Source of the DNA: Phycisphaerae bacterium
Lineage (GTDB): Bacteria > Planctomycetota > Phycisphaerae > UBA1845 > Fen-1342
DNA length: 64,000 nt
Assembly: GCA_030428945.1 (NCBI GenBank)
Contig: JAUIEC010000009.1
Location: 186,001-250,000, forward strand
Reading direction: 5' to 3'
Shown piece after piece: positions 1 to 8,589 of this stretch. The notes beneath the pieces were generated by a model. The model ran no database searches. It was given only the letters and a program-made list of their open reading frames with translations, and was not told the DNA's origin. Each line of letters starts with the position of its first letter. Within the stretch, counting starts at the first letter, position 1. A program made the translations under genes and the position numbers.

Positions 1-2581
1 CGATGTCCGCCCCGGTCTTCAGGGCGTCGACGTCCACGTCCGGCAGTTCGCCCACCACGATCGTCGTCTCACCGACCTTCTCGCCGGCTGCGATCAACTC
101 GTCGATGTGACCCTTGACCTCGTCGCTCGAAGCGGCCGCGGCTTGCTTCTGCTGTTTCTTCGCAATGACCTTCAGTTGCTCCAGCGCTTCGAGCAGTTGC
201 CCACGCATGCTGAGGGCATACGTGGTGCGGTTGATCTCGTCCTGCAACTGGTTCGCGACCTTGCCGACGTCGGCGGGCGGTTTCTCGATCAATGCACTGA
301 CCCGCTTGAACAGGTCCGCGCAGGCCGTGTGTGCGTTCCTGGCCGCTTCCCCGGTCACGCCGACCACGCGCCGCACGCCCTTCGCGACGGATTCCTCGGC
401 CGTCAGGGCGAACGCGTCGATCTCTCCGGTTCGCGGTACGTGCGTGCCGCCGCAGAACTCGATCGAGTACTGCTGCCAGTCCGGACTGTCCGGCCTGGCG
501 AGCAGGTCGCCCACGGCCGCTCCGATCGAGACGACCCGGACGCGGTCGGGATACTTCTCACCGAAGACCGCCCGCAGCCCGTTGATCTGCCGTGCGTCAG
601 CCAGGTCCGCCTCTTCGGCGAAGACCTCGTGGTTGGCCTGGACCTGCTCGTTCACGATGTTCTCGATCCGCCGCAGTTGCTGGTCATCGATGCCCTTCGG
701 ATGCGACAGGTCGAACCGTGTCCGGTCGGCATCGACCAGCGAACCCTTCTGCTGGACATGCTCGCCAAGCGTTTCGCGCAGGGCGTAGTTCAACAGGTGC
801 GTGGCCGTGTGGTTCCGCATCGTCGCCCGCCGCGTGTCGGCGACGGTCAGCGTGGCCGTCTCGCCGATCCGGATCCGTCCGTGCTTGAGCACGCCGCAGT
901 GCAGCACGGTGCCGCCCGCGCGGCGCGTGTCGTGCACCTCGACCAGGGCGTGCCCGGTGTCGATCGTGCCGGTGTCGGCCACCTGTCCGCCCTGTTCGGC
1001 GTAGAAGCAGGTCCGGTCGAGGGTGACGACCACGTGGCCGCCCTCGAGCAGGTCGCCGTCGTGGATCAGGCTGCGAATCGTCGCCTGGCAGGTCAGGCTC
1101 GGATCGAACTTCGGACTGTCGTCGCAGGTCTCGTCCGGCATGCGATCGGGGCTGCACAGCGACTCGAACGGATCGTCCTCGGCGTTCCCGCCGGCCCGCG
1201 CCATCGCCCGGGCGGCCTCCATCCGTTTCACGTAGTCGTCGTGGTCGACCTGCAGCCCGGCCTCGGCCGCCATGATCTCGGTCAGGTCGACCGGGAACCC
1301 GAATGTGTCGTGCAGCTTGAAGGCGTCGGCCCCGTGAATCCGTCCGTCGCCGGCCCGGGCGCGTTCGGCCGCCTGTTCGAACAGGGCGATGCCGCGGTCG
1401 AGGGTGCGGGCGAAGGACTGTTCCTCGTCGCGGATCAGGTCGGCGATCCGCGGGTTCTCGCGGACGTGCGGGAACGCGTCGCCCATCACGTCGACGACGG
1501 TCGGGACAAGCTGGCAGAGGAACGGCTCGCGCAGTTCCAGCGACTGCCAGCCGAAGCGCACCGCCCGCCGCAGGATCCGCCGCAGCACATAGCCGCGCCC
1601 GTCCTTGTCCGGCACGGCCCCGTCGGCGATCGCGAAGACCAGCGTGCGGATGTGGTCGGCGATCACCCGGCAGGCCAGGTCCTTCGGGCAGTCGGGATCC
1701 ATGGCCGCGTAGCGGTGCCCGGCCGGCGGAGCGCTGACCCCGCCGCCGTAGGTGTGTCCGGTCCGCTGTTCGAGCGCGGCGATGATCGGCACGAAGACGT
1801 CGGTGCCGTAGTTGTTGTTGTGTCCCTGCAGGACCGAGGTGATCCGTTCGAAGCCCATGCCGGTGTCGACGTGCTTGGCGGGCAGGGGGGTCAGTCGGCC
1901 GGACGAGTCGCGGTTGAACTGGATGAAGACCAGGTTCCAGATTTCGATGACGCGCGGATCGTCGGCGTTGACCAGGGCGGCGCCGCTGCCGTCGGGGGTC
2001 AGGTCGACGTGGATCTCGCTGCACGGCCCGCACGGACCGGTGTCGCCCATTTCCCAGAAGTTGTCCTTCTTGCCGAACGGGTGGACATGGTCGCGCGGGA
2101 TGTCGGTGCAGTCGAGCCAGAGCTGGCGGGCCTCGTCGTCGGCTTCGAGTCCGTCCTCGTCATCGCCGCCGAAGTAGGTCGCGTGCAGCCGGCGCTTGTC
2201 GAGACCCCAGACCTCGGTCAGCAGTTCCCAGGCCCACTCGATCGCCTCCTTCTTGAAGTAGTCGCCGAAGGACCAGTTGCCGAGCATCTCGAACAGCGTC
2301 TGGTGATAGGTGTCGGCCCCGACGTCGTCCAGGTCGTTGTGCTTGCCCCCGGCCCGGATGCAGACCTGCGAATCGGCCGCCCGGGTGTAGTCCCGCTGCC
2401 CGGTGCCAAGGAAGACGTCCTTGAACTGGTTCATGCCGGCGTTCGTGAACATCAGGGTCGGATCGTCATACGGCACGACCGGACTGCCCGGGACGATCTG
2501 ATGCTGCTTGCCGCGGAAGAACGCGAGGAACTCGCGACGCACCGCGCTGCTGGTCTTGCCCACCGGGGAAACCTCACTCAT
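1..2581 (-). CDS. alaS: Alanine--tRNA ligase, C-terminus beyond the window
   Basis: Charges tRNA-Ala with alanine in the cytoplasm. I translated the complement from the ATG at 2581. It opens with the class II AlaRS catalytic domain (SPVVPYDDPTLMFTNAGMNQ and FGDYFKKEAIEWAWELL). The editing domain follows, with zinc-binding HTATHLL and CGGTH, and then a DHHA1-like C-terminal region. The frame stays open for 860 residues to base 1, so only a short C-terminus (family length about 870-880) is missing. Reading starts at MSEVSPVGKTSSAVRREFL. A TACAAT at 2635-2640 on the complement could be a -10 box, but no -35 is visible. Long ORFs on the plus strand here are antisense shadows. Confidence 0.97.
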   Translation of the reverse strand, partial: MSEVSPVGKTSSAVRREFLAFFRGKQHQIVPGSPVVPYDDPTLMFTNAGMNQFKDVFLGTGQRDYTRAADSQVCIRAGGKHNDLDDVGADTYHQTLFEMLGNWSFGDYFKKEAIEWAWELLTEVWGLDKRRLHATYFGGDDEDGLEADDEARQLWLDCTDIPRDHVHPFGKKDNFWEMGDTGPCGPCSEIHVDLTPDGSGAALVNADDPRVIEIWNLVFIQFNRDSSGRLTPLPAKHVDTGMGFERITSVLQGHNNNYGTDVFVPIIAALEQRTGHTYGGGVSAPPAGHRYAAMDPDCPKDLACRVIADHIRTLVFAIADGAVPDKDGRGYVLRRILRRAVRFGWQSLELREPFLCQLVPTVVDVMGDAFPHVRENPRIADLIRDEEQSFARTLDRGIALFEQAAERARAGDGRIHGADAFKLHDTFGFPVDLTEIMAAEAGLQVDHDDYVKRMEAARAMARAGGNAEDDPFESLCSPDRMPDETCDDSPKFDPSLTCQATIRSLIHDGDLLEGGHVVVTLDRTCFYAEQGGQVADTGTIDTGHALVEVHDTRRAGGTVLHCGVLKHGRIRIGETATLTVADTRRATMRNHTATHLLNYALRETLGEHVQQKGSLVDADRTRFDLSHPKGIDDQQLRRIENIVNEQVQANHEVFAEEADLADARQINGLRAVFGEKYPDRVRVVSIGAAVGDLLARPDSPDWQQYSIEFCGGTHVPRTGEIDAFALTAEESVAKGVRRVVGVTGEAARNAHTACADLFKRVSALIEKPPADVGKVANQLQDEINRTTYALSMRGQLLEALEQLKVIAKKQQKQAAAASSDEVKGHIDELIAAGEKVGETTIVVGELPDVDVDALKTGADI

Positions 2582-2649
2582 CTGCGCCTGTTGCCTGTCC
2601 GCCGCAACGACGCACCACGCCGCGCGGGCCGCGAATTGTACCTGAAATC

Positions 2650-2683
2650 AAGGGAGCGAGGGAGCGAGGGAGCCAGGGAGCGC
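2650..2683. repeat. Purine-rich 8-bp repeat (GGGAGCGA type)
   Basis: Degenerate tandem units of GGGAGCGA on the plus strand, between the divergent-side ends of alaS and the amidotransferase. The same motif recurs at about 6091 (inverted), 31137, 44772, 56878 (inverted) and 63927. Confidence 0.8.
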
Positions 2684-2777
2684 GAAAGAGGATCAGGCCT
2701 CGCGCGGAATCCGGGCGGCGATTCCGGAACGGGCAGGGAGGCCGGTACATCCCCGCGTTACCAGCGGCCTGGTAATC

Positions 2778-2835
2778 TGCTCACTTGCTCACCTGCTTAC
2801 TTGCTTACCTGCTTACTGGCTACTGGCTCGCTGCC
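2778..2835. repeat. AAGCAAGT-type repeat, complement orientation
   Basis: Tandem 4-bp-register repeat (CTTGCTTACCTGCTTA on the plus strand). The complement of CTACTGGC within it gives the TAG stop of the amidotransferase gene, so the last codons of that gene lie inside the repeat. Confidence 0.8.
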
Positions 2836-3548
2836 TCAACAAGGGCCTTGAACAGGTTCAGCATTTCGGGCTGGTCGGGCTGATCTTCCGGGTGCCACTG
2901 GACCGAGACGAGAAAACGCCCGTCGCGGAAGTCGGCCGACGCCTCGACGTAGCCGTCGGCGCTGACCGCGGCCGTCGTCAGGTCGTGCCCGACCCGTTCG
3001 GGCGGTACGACCTGGTGGTGGCGGCTGCAGACCCGCACGCGTGAATGTCCCAGGATTTCCGCCAGCCGCGCGTCGCGGACGTCGACCTCGTGCCAGGCGC
3101 TGCTGTCATCATGCTCGTAGTGCACCACCGCGACATCGTCGCCGTCGCGTTCGATGTGCTGCACGATCGCGCCACCGCGGCCGATGTGCGCGATCTGGTG
3201 CCCGAGGCAGATCCCGAGGATCGGCACCCGCCGCTGGTCCGCCCGGGCGAACAGGTCGAACTCGTACCCCTCGCGGCGCGGATGCACCGGACGCGTGGCC
3301 GGGTGCTGGGCCTGGCCGAACCGCGCGGCCGTCGGATCGAACCCGCCGGTGAAGACCAGCCCCGCGACGCGGTCGAGCAACTCGTCCAGCAGCGCCGCGT
3401 CGTGCGCCGGCGGAACGGGCAGCGGCAGCGGCAGGCCGCCGGCCGCAAGAACCGCGTCGAGATACGCGGCCGAGACGCAGGTCTGTTCGCGGGGCGGGTC
3501 CCCGGCGATCTTGAAGTTGCTGGTAACGCCGATCAGCGGGCGGGGCAT
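2820..3548 (-). CDS. Class I glutamine amidotransferase, gamma-glutamyl-GABA hydrolase (PuuD) family
   Basis: A 242-residue cytoplasmic hydrolase of the peptidase C26 family, which cleaves gamma-glutamyl amide bonds (for example gamma-glutamyl-GABA); the real substrate is unknown. The triad is visible: Cys114 in the nucleophile elbow GICLGHQ, and His219 and Glu221 in SVQWHPED. The substrate-pocket sequence VFTGGFDPTAARFG is also present. The ATG at 3548 is preferred over an upstream in-frame codon because GAGGACG precedes it and the protein then begins MPRPLIGVTSN, the usual family start. It is transcribed divergently from bamA. The stop codon lies in the downstream repeat. No polyamine-catabolism neighbours support a specific PuuD role. 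Confidence 0.88.
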   Translation of the reverse strand: MPRPLIGVTSNFKIAGDPPREQTCVSAAYLDAVLAAGGLPLPLPVPPAHDAALLDELLDRVAGLVFTGGFDPTAARFGQAQHPATRPVHPRREGYEFDLFARADQRRVPILGICLGHQIAHIGRGGAIVQHIERDGDDVAVVHYEHDDSSAWHEVDVRDARLAEILGHSRVRVCSRHHQVVPPERVGHDLTTAAVSADGYVEASADFRDGRFLVSVQWHPEDQPDQPEMLNLFKALVEAASQ

Positions 3549-3588
3549 GCGTGCGTCCTCGTTTCGGAATTCCCGGGCCGATCGGCGA

Positions 3589-3616
3589 TTGCACGCGATC
3601 GGTCGCCGGGTATAGT
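3589..3616 (+). promoter_or_regulatory. Sigma-70-type promoter for bamA
   Basis: TTGCAC (3589-3594), a 16-nt spacer and TATAGT (3611-3616). The predicted transcript starts about 80 nt before the GTG chosen for bamA and excludes the far-upstream in-frame start. Confidence 0.6.
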
Positions 3617-3705
3617 ACAGCGCCACGGGGTTGTTGGTGCGGCATCCGCTGGCGCGTCCGGGCCGCCGAACCCCTCTCTACGTAACGCAAGACAACAGGT
3701 GCAAC

Positions 3706-6033
3706 GTGGCGAAATCGTCTCTCCTGGCCGGGGTGGTCGCGGTGCTGGTCAATCTCGCGGGCGCTCTGCCCGCCCAGGCCCAGCCCCAGCCGCCGGACGG
3801 AACCACCGTCGCGCGGATCGAGTTCGAGGGTCTCGTCTCGGTCAGCGAGGGCTTCCTGCGACGCGTGATCGGCACCCGCCCGGGACAGCCCTACGCCGCC
3901 GACCAGATCCAGCAGGACATCCGCGACCTGCTGCTGACCCGCAAGTTCGTCGACGTCGTGGCCGTCCCGCAGATGGACAACGGCCAGGCCGTCGTCCGCT
4001 TCGTCGTCCAGGAGAAGCCCGAGATCGCCAGCGTCCAGTTGATCGGCAACAAGGCCTACGGCGACGACGAACTGTTCAAGCTGCTCGACTTCTCGGCCGG
4101 GGCCGTGCTCGACCGGTTCGAGATCCGCCGCGGCGTCGAGGCGATCCGCGACAAGTATCGCGAGGACGGCTACTACTACGCCGAAGCCCAGCTTGACGAG
4201 GCCGCCCTGAACCAGGACCGCACGGTCGTCGTCCGGATCGTCGAAGGCCCCCAGGTCCGCGTCAAGCGGATCACGTTCGAGGGCGCCCGCGCGTTCCCCG
4301 AGCCGCGGCTGTTCTTCATGGTCCAGACCGAAACCTACCTGCCGATCCTCCGCAAGGGCGCTTTCGACGAGGACCGGGCCGAGCGCGACGTGATCGTGCT
4401 GCAGGACTTCTACCGGAAGCAGGGCTATCTCGATGCCCGCGTCGGCTACCGGCTGGATTTCGACAGCATCGACCGGACCGAACTGACCGTCGTCTTCGTC
4501 GTCGAGGAAGGCGACCTGTACCGGATCGACGCGATCGAACTGCGCGGCAACGAGGCCTTCTCGACCGACGAGCTGATGGCCGACTTCGAGATCGCCGTCG
4601 GCGATGCCTACCTCGACGCCGACGTGCAGCGCGAAGCCTCGCGGATCCGCGATCTGTACGGCGAGATCGGCTACGTCGAGGTCGGCGTGCAGCCCGGCTA
4701 CGAGTTCCTCGACACGCCCGGCGTCGTCCGCCTGGTGCTCGACATCCGCGAGGGCGTCCGCAGCCGGATCGGACGCATCACGATCCGCGGCAACGTCAAC
4801 ACCCAGGACCGCGTGCTGCGGCGCGAACTGCGCTTCTATCCGGGCGATGACTTCAACATGCTCGAAGCCCGCCGCGCGGAACGCCGCCTGCGCGAGACCT
4901 CGCTGTTCACCCGCGCGACGGTCACGCCCCTGGCCGACGACGACGGCGTCCGCGAGGCGCTCGTCGAGGTCGAGGAGGGCGTCTCGACCGATTTCCGCAT
5001 CGGGCTCGGCGTCAGCACCGACAACGGCGTGCTCGGCACGTTCATCATCAACAATCGCAACTTCGACCTGTTCGACTGGCCGCGCACGTGGGGGGAACTC
5101 TTCCGCGGGCAGGCCTTCCGCGGGGCGGGGCAGCGGCTGCGACTGCAGCTCGAACCCGGAAACGACATCAGCCAGTTCCGGATCGGCTTCACCGAACCGT
5201 ACCTGCTCGACAAGCCGGTCCGGCTCGACACGCAGGCCTACCTGTTCCAGCGGGCCCGCGAATCCTACGACGAGGAGCGCCTCGGACTGACCGCCAGTCT
5301 CAGCCGCCGCTTCGAGAGCGGCCTGGCCCGCGGCTGGGCGGTCGAGGGCGCCATCCGGGCCGAGAACATCAAGATCGACAACCTGCGCACGCTGGCCGCC
5401 AACCCGATCTTCCGCGCCCGCGGCAACACCTTCCTGACCAGTCTCAAGGGCTCGCTGGTGCGCGACACGACCGACAGCCGCTTCCAGCCGAGCGAGGGCT
5501 ACCGCCTGTCGCTGGCCTGGGAGCAGGTCGGAGCCCTCGGCGGTGACGACGCCTTCGGCAAGCCGACCGCCAGCGCATCGTGGTATCGCACCCTGCAGAC
5601 CGATGCCCTTGACCGCAAGAGCATCCTGGCACTGCGGGCCGATGCCGGCTACATCGTCGGCAACGCACCGGTCTTCGAACGCTTCTACGGCGGCGGCTTC
5701 GGCTCGATCCGCGGCTTCGAGTTCCGCGGCGTCTCGCCGCGGGCCGGCCTGTTCAACGACCGTGTCGGCGGCGACTTCATCCTGCTGGTCGGCGGCGAGT
5801 ACTCGTTCCCGGTCTACGGCGAGAACCTCCGCGGCGTCGCCTTCGTCGACATGGGCACCGTCGAGGAAGGCCTCGAGATCACCGACTGGCGCGCCTCGAT
5901 CGGCCTCGGCCTGCGAATCAACGTCGAGTTCTTCGGCCCGATCCCGATCGTCCTCGACTGGGGCATCCCGATCGCCGACGGCGAGTTCGACGACACCCGC
6001 ATCTTCAACTTCTCCTTCGGCGGCTCGTTCTAA
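3706..6033 (+). CDS. bamA: Outer membrane protein assembly factor BamA
   Basis: A 775-residue outer-membrane insertase that folds beta-barrel proteins. The GTG at 3706 is chosen because it begins a signal peptide (VAKSSLLAGVVAVLVNLAGA, then LPAQA) and lies downstream of the likely promoter. Five POTRA domains follow, with boundaries near IARIEFEGL-like, ASVQLIGNKAYG, RVKRITFEGARAF, YRIDAIELRGNEAF and IGRITIRGNVNT motifs. The C-terminal half is the Omp85 barrel, with the GGGFGSIRGFEFRG segment that carries the conserved VRGF-type loop and a terminal FNFSFGGSF that fits a beta-signal ending in Phe. It establishes that the cell has an outer membrane. No other Bam component is adjacent. Confidence 0.95.
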   Translation: MAKSSLLAGVVAVLVNLAGALPAQAQPQPPDGTTVARIEFEGLVSVSEGFLRRVIGTRPGQPYAADQIQQDIRDLLLTRKFVDVVAVPQMDNGQAVVRFVVQEKPEIASVQLIGNKAYGDDELFKLLDFSAGAVLDRFEIRRGVEAIRDKYREDGYYYAEAQLDEAALNQDRTVVVRIVEGPQVRVKRITFEGARAFPEPRLFFMVQTETYLPILRKGAFDEDRAERDVIVLQDFYRKQGYLDARVGYRLDFDSIDRTELTVVFVVEEGDLYRIDAIELRGNEAFSTDELMADFEIAVGDAYLDADVQREASRIRDLYGEIGYVEVGVQPGYEFLDTPGVVRLVLDIREGVRSRIGRITIRGNVNTQDRVLRRELRFYPGDDFNMLEARRAERRLRETSLFTRATVTPLADDDGVREALVEVEEGVSTDFRIGLGVSTDNGVLGTFIINNRNFDLFDWPRTWGELFRGQAFRGAGQRLRLQLEPGNDISQFRIGFTEPYLLDKPVRLDTQAYLFQRARESYDEERLGLTASLSRRFESGLARGWAVEGAIRAENIKIDNLRTLAANPIFRARGNTFLTSLKGSLVRDTTDSRFQPSEGYRLSLAWEQVGALGGDDAFGKPTASASWYRTLQTDALDRKSILALRADAGYIVGNAPVFERFYGGGFGSIRGFEFRGVSPRAGLFNDRVGGDFILLVGGEYSFPVYGENLRGVAFVDMGTVEEGLEITDWRASIGLGLRINVEFFGPIPIVLDWGIPIADGEFDDTRIFNFSFGGSF

Positions 6034-6036
6034 TGA

Positions 6037-6138
6037 CGGTGAATGAGTGAATGAGTGAATGAGTGAAGAAGTGAAGGAGTGAATGAGTGCCCCCTCGCTC
6101 CCTGGCTCCCTCGCTCCCTCGCTCCCTCGCTCCCTCCC
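6037..6138. repeat. Composite repeat: GTGAATGA units then inverted GGGAGCGA units
   Basis: Starts three bases after the bamA stop. 6039-6089 is a run of GTGAATGA/GTGAAGGA octamers on the plus strand. 6091-6138 is the pyrimidine strand of the GGGAGCGA class (CCTCGCTC). The purine-then-pyrimidine order could fold weakly in RNA. Confidence 0.85.
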
Positions 6139-6161
6139 AAGATCCTCCCTTTCGCCGAAAC

Positions 6162-6192
6162 TTGACCAATCGGGGGGCACTCCCGCTAGAAT
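6162..6192 (+). promoter_or_regulatory. Sigma-70-type promoter for the matrixin-like gene
   Basis: TTGACC (6162-6167), a 19-nt spacer and TAGAAT (6187-6192), about 50 nt before the ATG at 6242. The spacer is two bases longer than the usual optimum. The sulfatase promoter at 27329 has the same spacing. Confidence 0.6.
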
Positions 6193-6241
6193 CGTTGCGG
6201 AGCTAGACAACCCACCCCACACGACCCTTGGAGGGAGCACC

Positions 6242-7756
6242 ATGCGTCGTATTTATCGGAACACCCTGATTGCAGGCTCCGTTCTGCTCAGCGGATCGGC
6301 CCTCGCCCAGGAATTTTCGCCCGACCCGGCCGGCGATCCGCAGCAGGTCCTGCTGGCCGGCGACAAGAACGGCGACCCGCTCGAGACGGACGGGCCGCTC
6401 GCGGTCTGCTTCGTGCCGGGCACCCCGGAGGCTTACATCGAGGAGATCACCGCCCGCGTCACGGCCATCAACGCCGGACTCGTCGCGCAGCGCTACGTCC
6501 TCGGCGGACGCTGGCCGGGCGGCCAGGGAGCGCCGCTCGAGATCCGCTGGAGCTTCGCCCCCGAGGGGCTCAACATCCCGAACCAGATCGGCGAAGGGCC
6601 CAACACCAACGAACTGTTCAGCCGGATGGACGCCCTGTTCGCCTCGCAGGGTGGCCGGGCCCGCTGGGTGCTGCGCTTCGAGCAGTCGTTCGCCCGCTGG
6701 TCCGAACTGACCGGGCTGACCTACACGCGGATCACCAACGGCGTCGATGACTGGGACGACGGCGCCAACTGGGGCGCCCCCGGCAGCGCGACCCGTGGCG
6801 ATGTCCGCATCGGCATGAAGCCGATCGATGGCAGCAACGGCATCCTGGCCTTCAACCTGTTCCCGACCAGCGGTGACATGGTCCTCGACCGGGCCGAGTC
6901 CTGGGGGTCGACCACCAACCAGAACCGCTTCCTGCGGAACACGATCATGCACGAGCACGGCCACGGGCTCGGCATCGCTCACGTCTGCTCGGACAATCGC
7001 GACTTCCTGATGGAGCCGGCCCTGAACCTGGGCTTCGACGGTCTGCGGCAGGATGACATGCGGGCCGGGCAGCGGCACTACGGCGACGTCAGCGAGCCGG
7101 ACAACAGCTTCGGCAATCCCAACCTGCTGGGCACGCTCGATCCGGGCGACAACGCCGTCAACTACTGCGACGTGCCCGAACCGCAGACGGGCAGCAACCC
7201 GGGCGGCATCTCGAACTGCAGCATTGACGCGGACGGCGAGAACGACTGGTACCAGTTCGAACTGACCGGACCGGCCGAGATCACCGTCGTCGCGATCCCG
7301 AACGGCGGCGTCTACGACGACAACGCCCAGGCCGGCAACGGCAGTTGCCCGAGCGGCAACGACACCGACAGCGGCTCGTTCGCCGACCTGACGATCGACA
7401 TCTACGAGAGCGACGGCACCACGCTGATCGCCACCGCCGACGACACGGGCAAGGGCGATTCCGAGACGATCGCGGTCCCGGTCACGGCCGGCACCTACTT
7501 CGTCCGGATCTACGAGACCGGCACCGGCCCGGCCCAGACGCAGTTCTACTCGCTCGAGATCATGACGGTCTCGACGACGACCTGCCCGTCGGACCTCAAC
7601 GGCGACGGCGCGACCGACCTGAGCGACCTGGCCACGCTGCTGGGCAACTTCGGCCTCGGCGGTGCCAGCCAGATGGACGGCGACATCGACGGCGACGGCA
7701 TGGTCGGCCTGAGCGACCTGGCGATCCTGCTGGCCGAGTTCGGCGCGACCTGCTGA
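6242..7756 (+). CDS. Secreted matrixin-like zinc metalloprotease with PPC-like domain and dockerin-like tail
   Basis: A 504-residue exported protein. The ATG has a strong GGAGGGAG ribosome site and starts a signal peptide (MRRIYRNTLIAGSVLLSGSA, cut near ALAQ). The catalytic zinc motif is HEHGHGLGIAH at residues 237-247, a full HExxHxxGxxH metzincin signature. It is followed by an acidic beta-rich region around residues 340-440 (TAGTYFVRIYETG), which resembles a bacterial pre-peptidase C-terminal domain. The last 58 residues are two EF-hand-like loops (DLNGDGATDLSDL and DIDGDGMVGLSDL), flanked by Cys at the start and the final residue. Family knowledge predicts extracellular proteolysis; the substrate is unknown. 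It is monocistronic: it has its own promoter, and a tandem repeat and hairpin follow. Confidence 0.88.
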   Translation: MRRIYRNTLIAGSVLLSGSALAQEFSPDPAGDPQQVLLAGDKNGDPLETDGPLAVCFVPGTPEAYIEEITARVTAINAGLVAQRYVLGGRWPGGQGAPLEIRWSFAPEGLNIPNQIGEGPNTNELFSRMDALFASQGGRARWVLRFEQSFARWSELTGLTYTRITNGVDDWDDGANWGAPGSATRGDVRIGMKPIDGSNGILAFNLFPTSGDMVLDRAESWGSTTNQNRFLRNTIMHEHGHGLGIAHVCSDNRDFLMEPALNLGFDGLRQDDMRAGQRHYGDVSEPDNSFGNPNLLGTLDPGDNAVNYCDVPEPQTGSNPGGISNCSIDADGENDWYQFELTGPAEITVVAIPNGGVYDDNAQAGNGSCPSGNDTDSGSFADLTIDIYESDGTTLIATADDTGKGDSETIAVPVTAGTYFVRIYETGTGPAQTQFYSLEIMTVSTTTCPSDLNGDGATDLSDLATLLGNFGLGGASQMDGDIDGDGMVGLSDLAILLAEFGATC

Positions 7757-7774
7757 CCCGCTCCGACCGATCCT

Positions 7775-7894
7775 GATCGGCCCCGATCGATCCTGATCGG
7801 CCCCGCTCGGTCGTGACAGATCACGCCCGGCCCGGATCGGCCCCGCTCGATCCGGATCGGGCCCGCTCGGCCCGGATCGGCTTCGCTGGATCCC
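7775..7894. repeat. 20-bp tandem repeat, about six copies
   Basis: Six consecutive 20-bp units with consensus GATCGGCCCCGCTCGATCCG, beginning at 7775, 7795, 7815, 7835, 7855 and 7875. The third unit is the most diverged. It begins 18 bp after the stop of the matrixin-like gene. Units contain overlapping GATC sites and short palindromes. No spacers are present, so it is not a CRISPR array. Confidence 0.9.
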
Positions 7895-7925
7895 GACCGC
7901 GGGAGGAACATCAGAGCCTGCCTGA

Positions 7926-7956
7926 GGGCCCGACCGTCGAACTGGCGGCCGGGCCC
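7926..7956 (+). terminator. Possible terminator hairpin after the metalloprotease gene
   Basis: GGGCCCG (7926-7932) pairs with CGGGCCC (7950-7956), with further partial pairing inside. Only a short TT follows, so it is a GC hairpin without a proper U-tract. Confidence 0.35.
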
Positions 7957-7962
7957 TTCGGC

Positions 7963-7990
7963 TTGACAGGGGCAGTCGAATCGATACTCT
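7963..7990 (+). promoter_or_regulatory. Promoter for tRNA-Ile
   Basis: A perfect -35 TTGACA (7963-7968), a 16-nt spacer and TACTCT (7985-7990). The predicted start lies about 40 nt before the mature tRNA. Confidence 0.55.
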
Positions 7991-8035
7991 TGTGGATTCC
8001 GCAGAGGCCCCCGGCCGAGGGTCGGAAGCCTGTGA

Positions 8036-8109
8036 GGGCGTGTAGCTCAGCTGGTTAGAGCGCATCCCTGATAAGGATGAGGTCCCAGGTTCGAATCCTG
8101 GCACGCCCA
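8036..8109 (+). tRNA. tRNA-Ile (anticodon GAT)
   Basis: A 74-nt cloverleaf. Acceptor GGGCGTG pairs with CACGCCC, with discriminator A. The D arm is GCTCAGCTGGTTAGAGC. The anticodon arm CATCC-CTGATAA-GGATG gives anticodon GAT. The T arm is CCAGG-TTCGAAT-CCTGG. CCA is not encoded. No rRNA genes adjoin it. Confidence 0.97.
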
Positions 8110-8589
8110 ATGAATTACGTTCATGCCTTTCCCCCTGAATCCGGGGGTTCCCCCCTGAACTCAGCCCTTCGTCTTCCGAGCAAGCTCTCGGAGTGGTTCT
8201 GCGACCAGGAACTTCTTGCGGCTGATCGGCTTCCGCAGAAGGCGGCCACTCGTTCGTTTTCGTCCTGTGGGCGCTGGATTGCGTCCAGCACCGCGTGGCC
8301 GGCTCCTTCCGTCTGCGTCGTTGACGCAACAATCGCGGAGCGTACGGTAATGGACGCGCCGGTTGACGCTGACTGCGCGCCTGCGAACATCCGGAAAAAA
8401 CAGTTCGGATGGTTGGCGCTGTCGACGAGGCTGTCGCTTTCATGGAAGGCGGGAGCCGAGCGCGTTCATCGAGGCTTGATCTGGCGGCCCCTGTTGAGTC
8501 CGACACCGCAGTCTCAGGAGCGCAGGCGACGACCTGCCCGGGGCAGGCGATCTCCGATCTGCAACCCACGCTCGGAAGGAGAGAATCGA
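8110..8589. other. 480-bp intergenic region without a supported gene
   Basis: Holds a short GC hairpin at 8131-8147 just after the tRNA. No reading frame has convincing coding character or a ribosome site. The in-frame upstream extension of the following fibre gene lacks a signal peptide at its start and is not accepted. Confidence 0.5.

Noticed and set aside
107..2851. 914-codon plus-strand frame over alaS
   Set aside because: Shadow of alaS, whose catalytic and editing motifs are read on the complement.
3109..6243. 1044-codon open frame opposite bamA
   Set aside because: Antisense of a clear BamA gene; low-complexity Val/Asp/Ala-rich translation with no family match.
7775..7894. Possible CRISPR array
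   Set aside because: Repeat units abut directly without spacers and there are no cas genes. The same reasoning excludes the 4/8-bp purine repeats.
8121..8390. 89-codon frame on the complement after tRNA-Ile
   Set aside because: No ribosome site, no recognisable domain, composition typical of non-coding DNA here. No integrase or attachment repeat was found by the tRNA.
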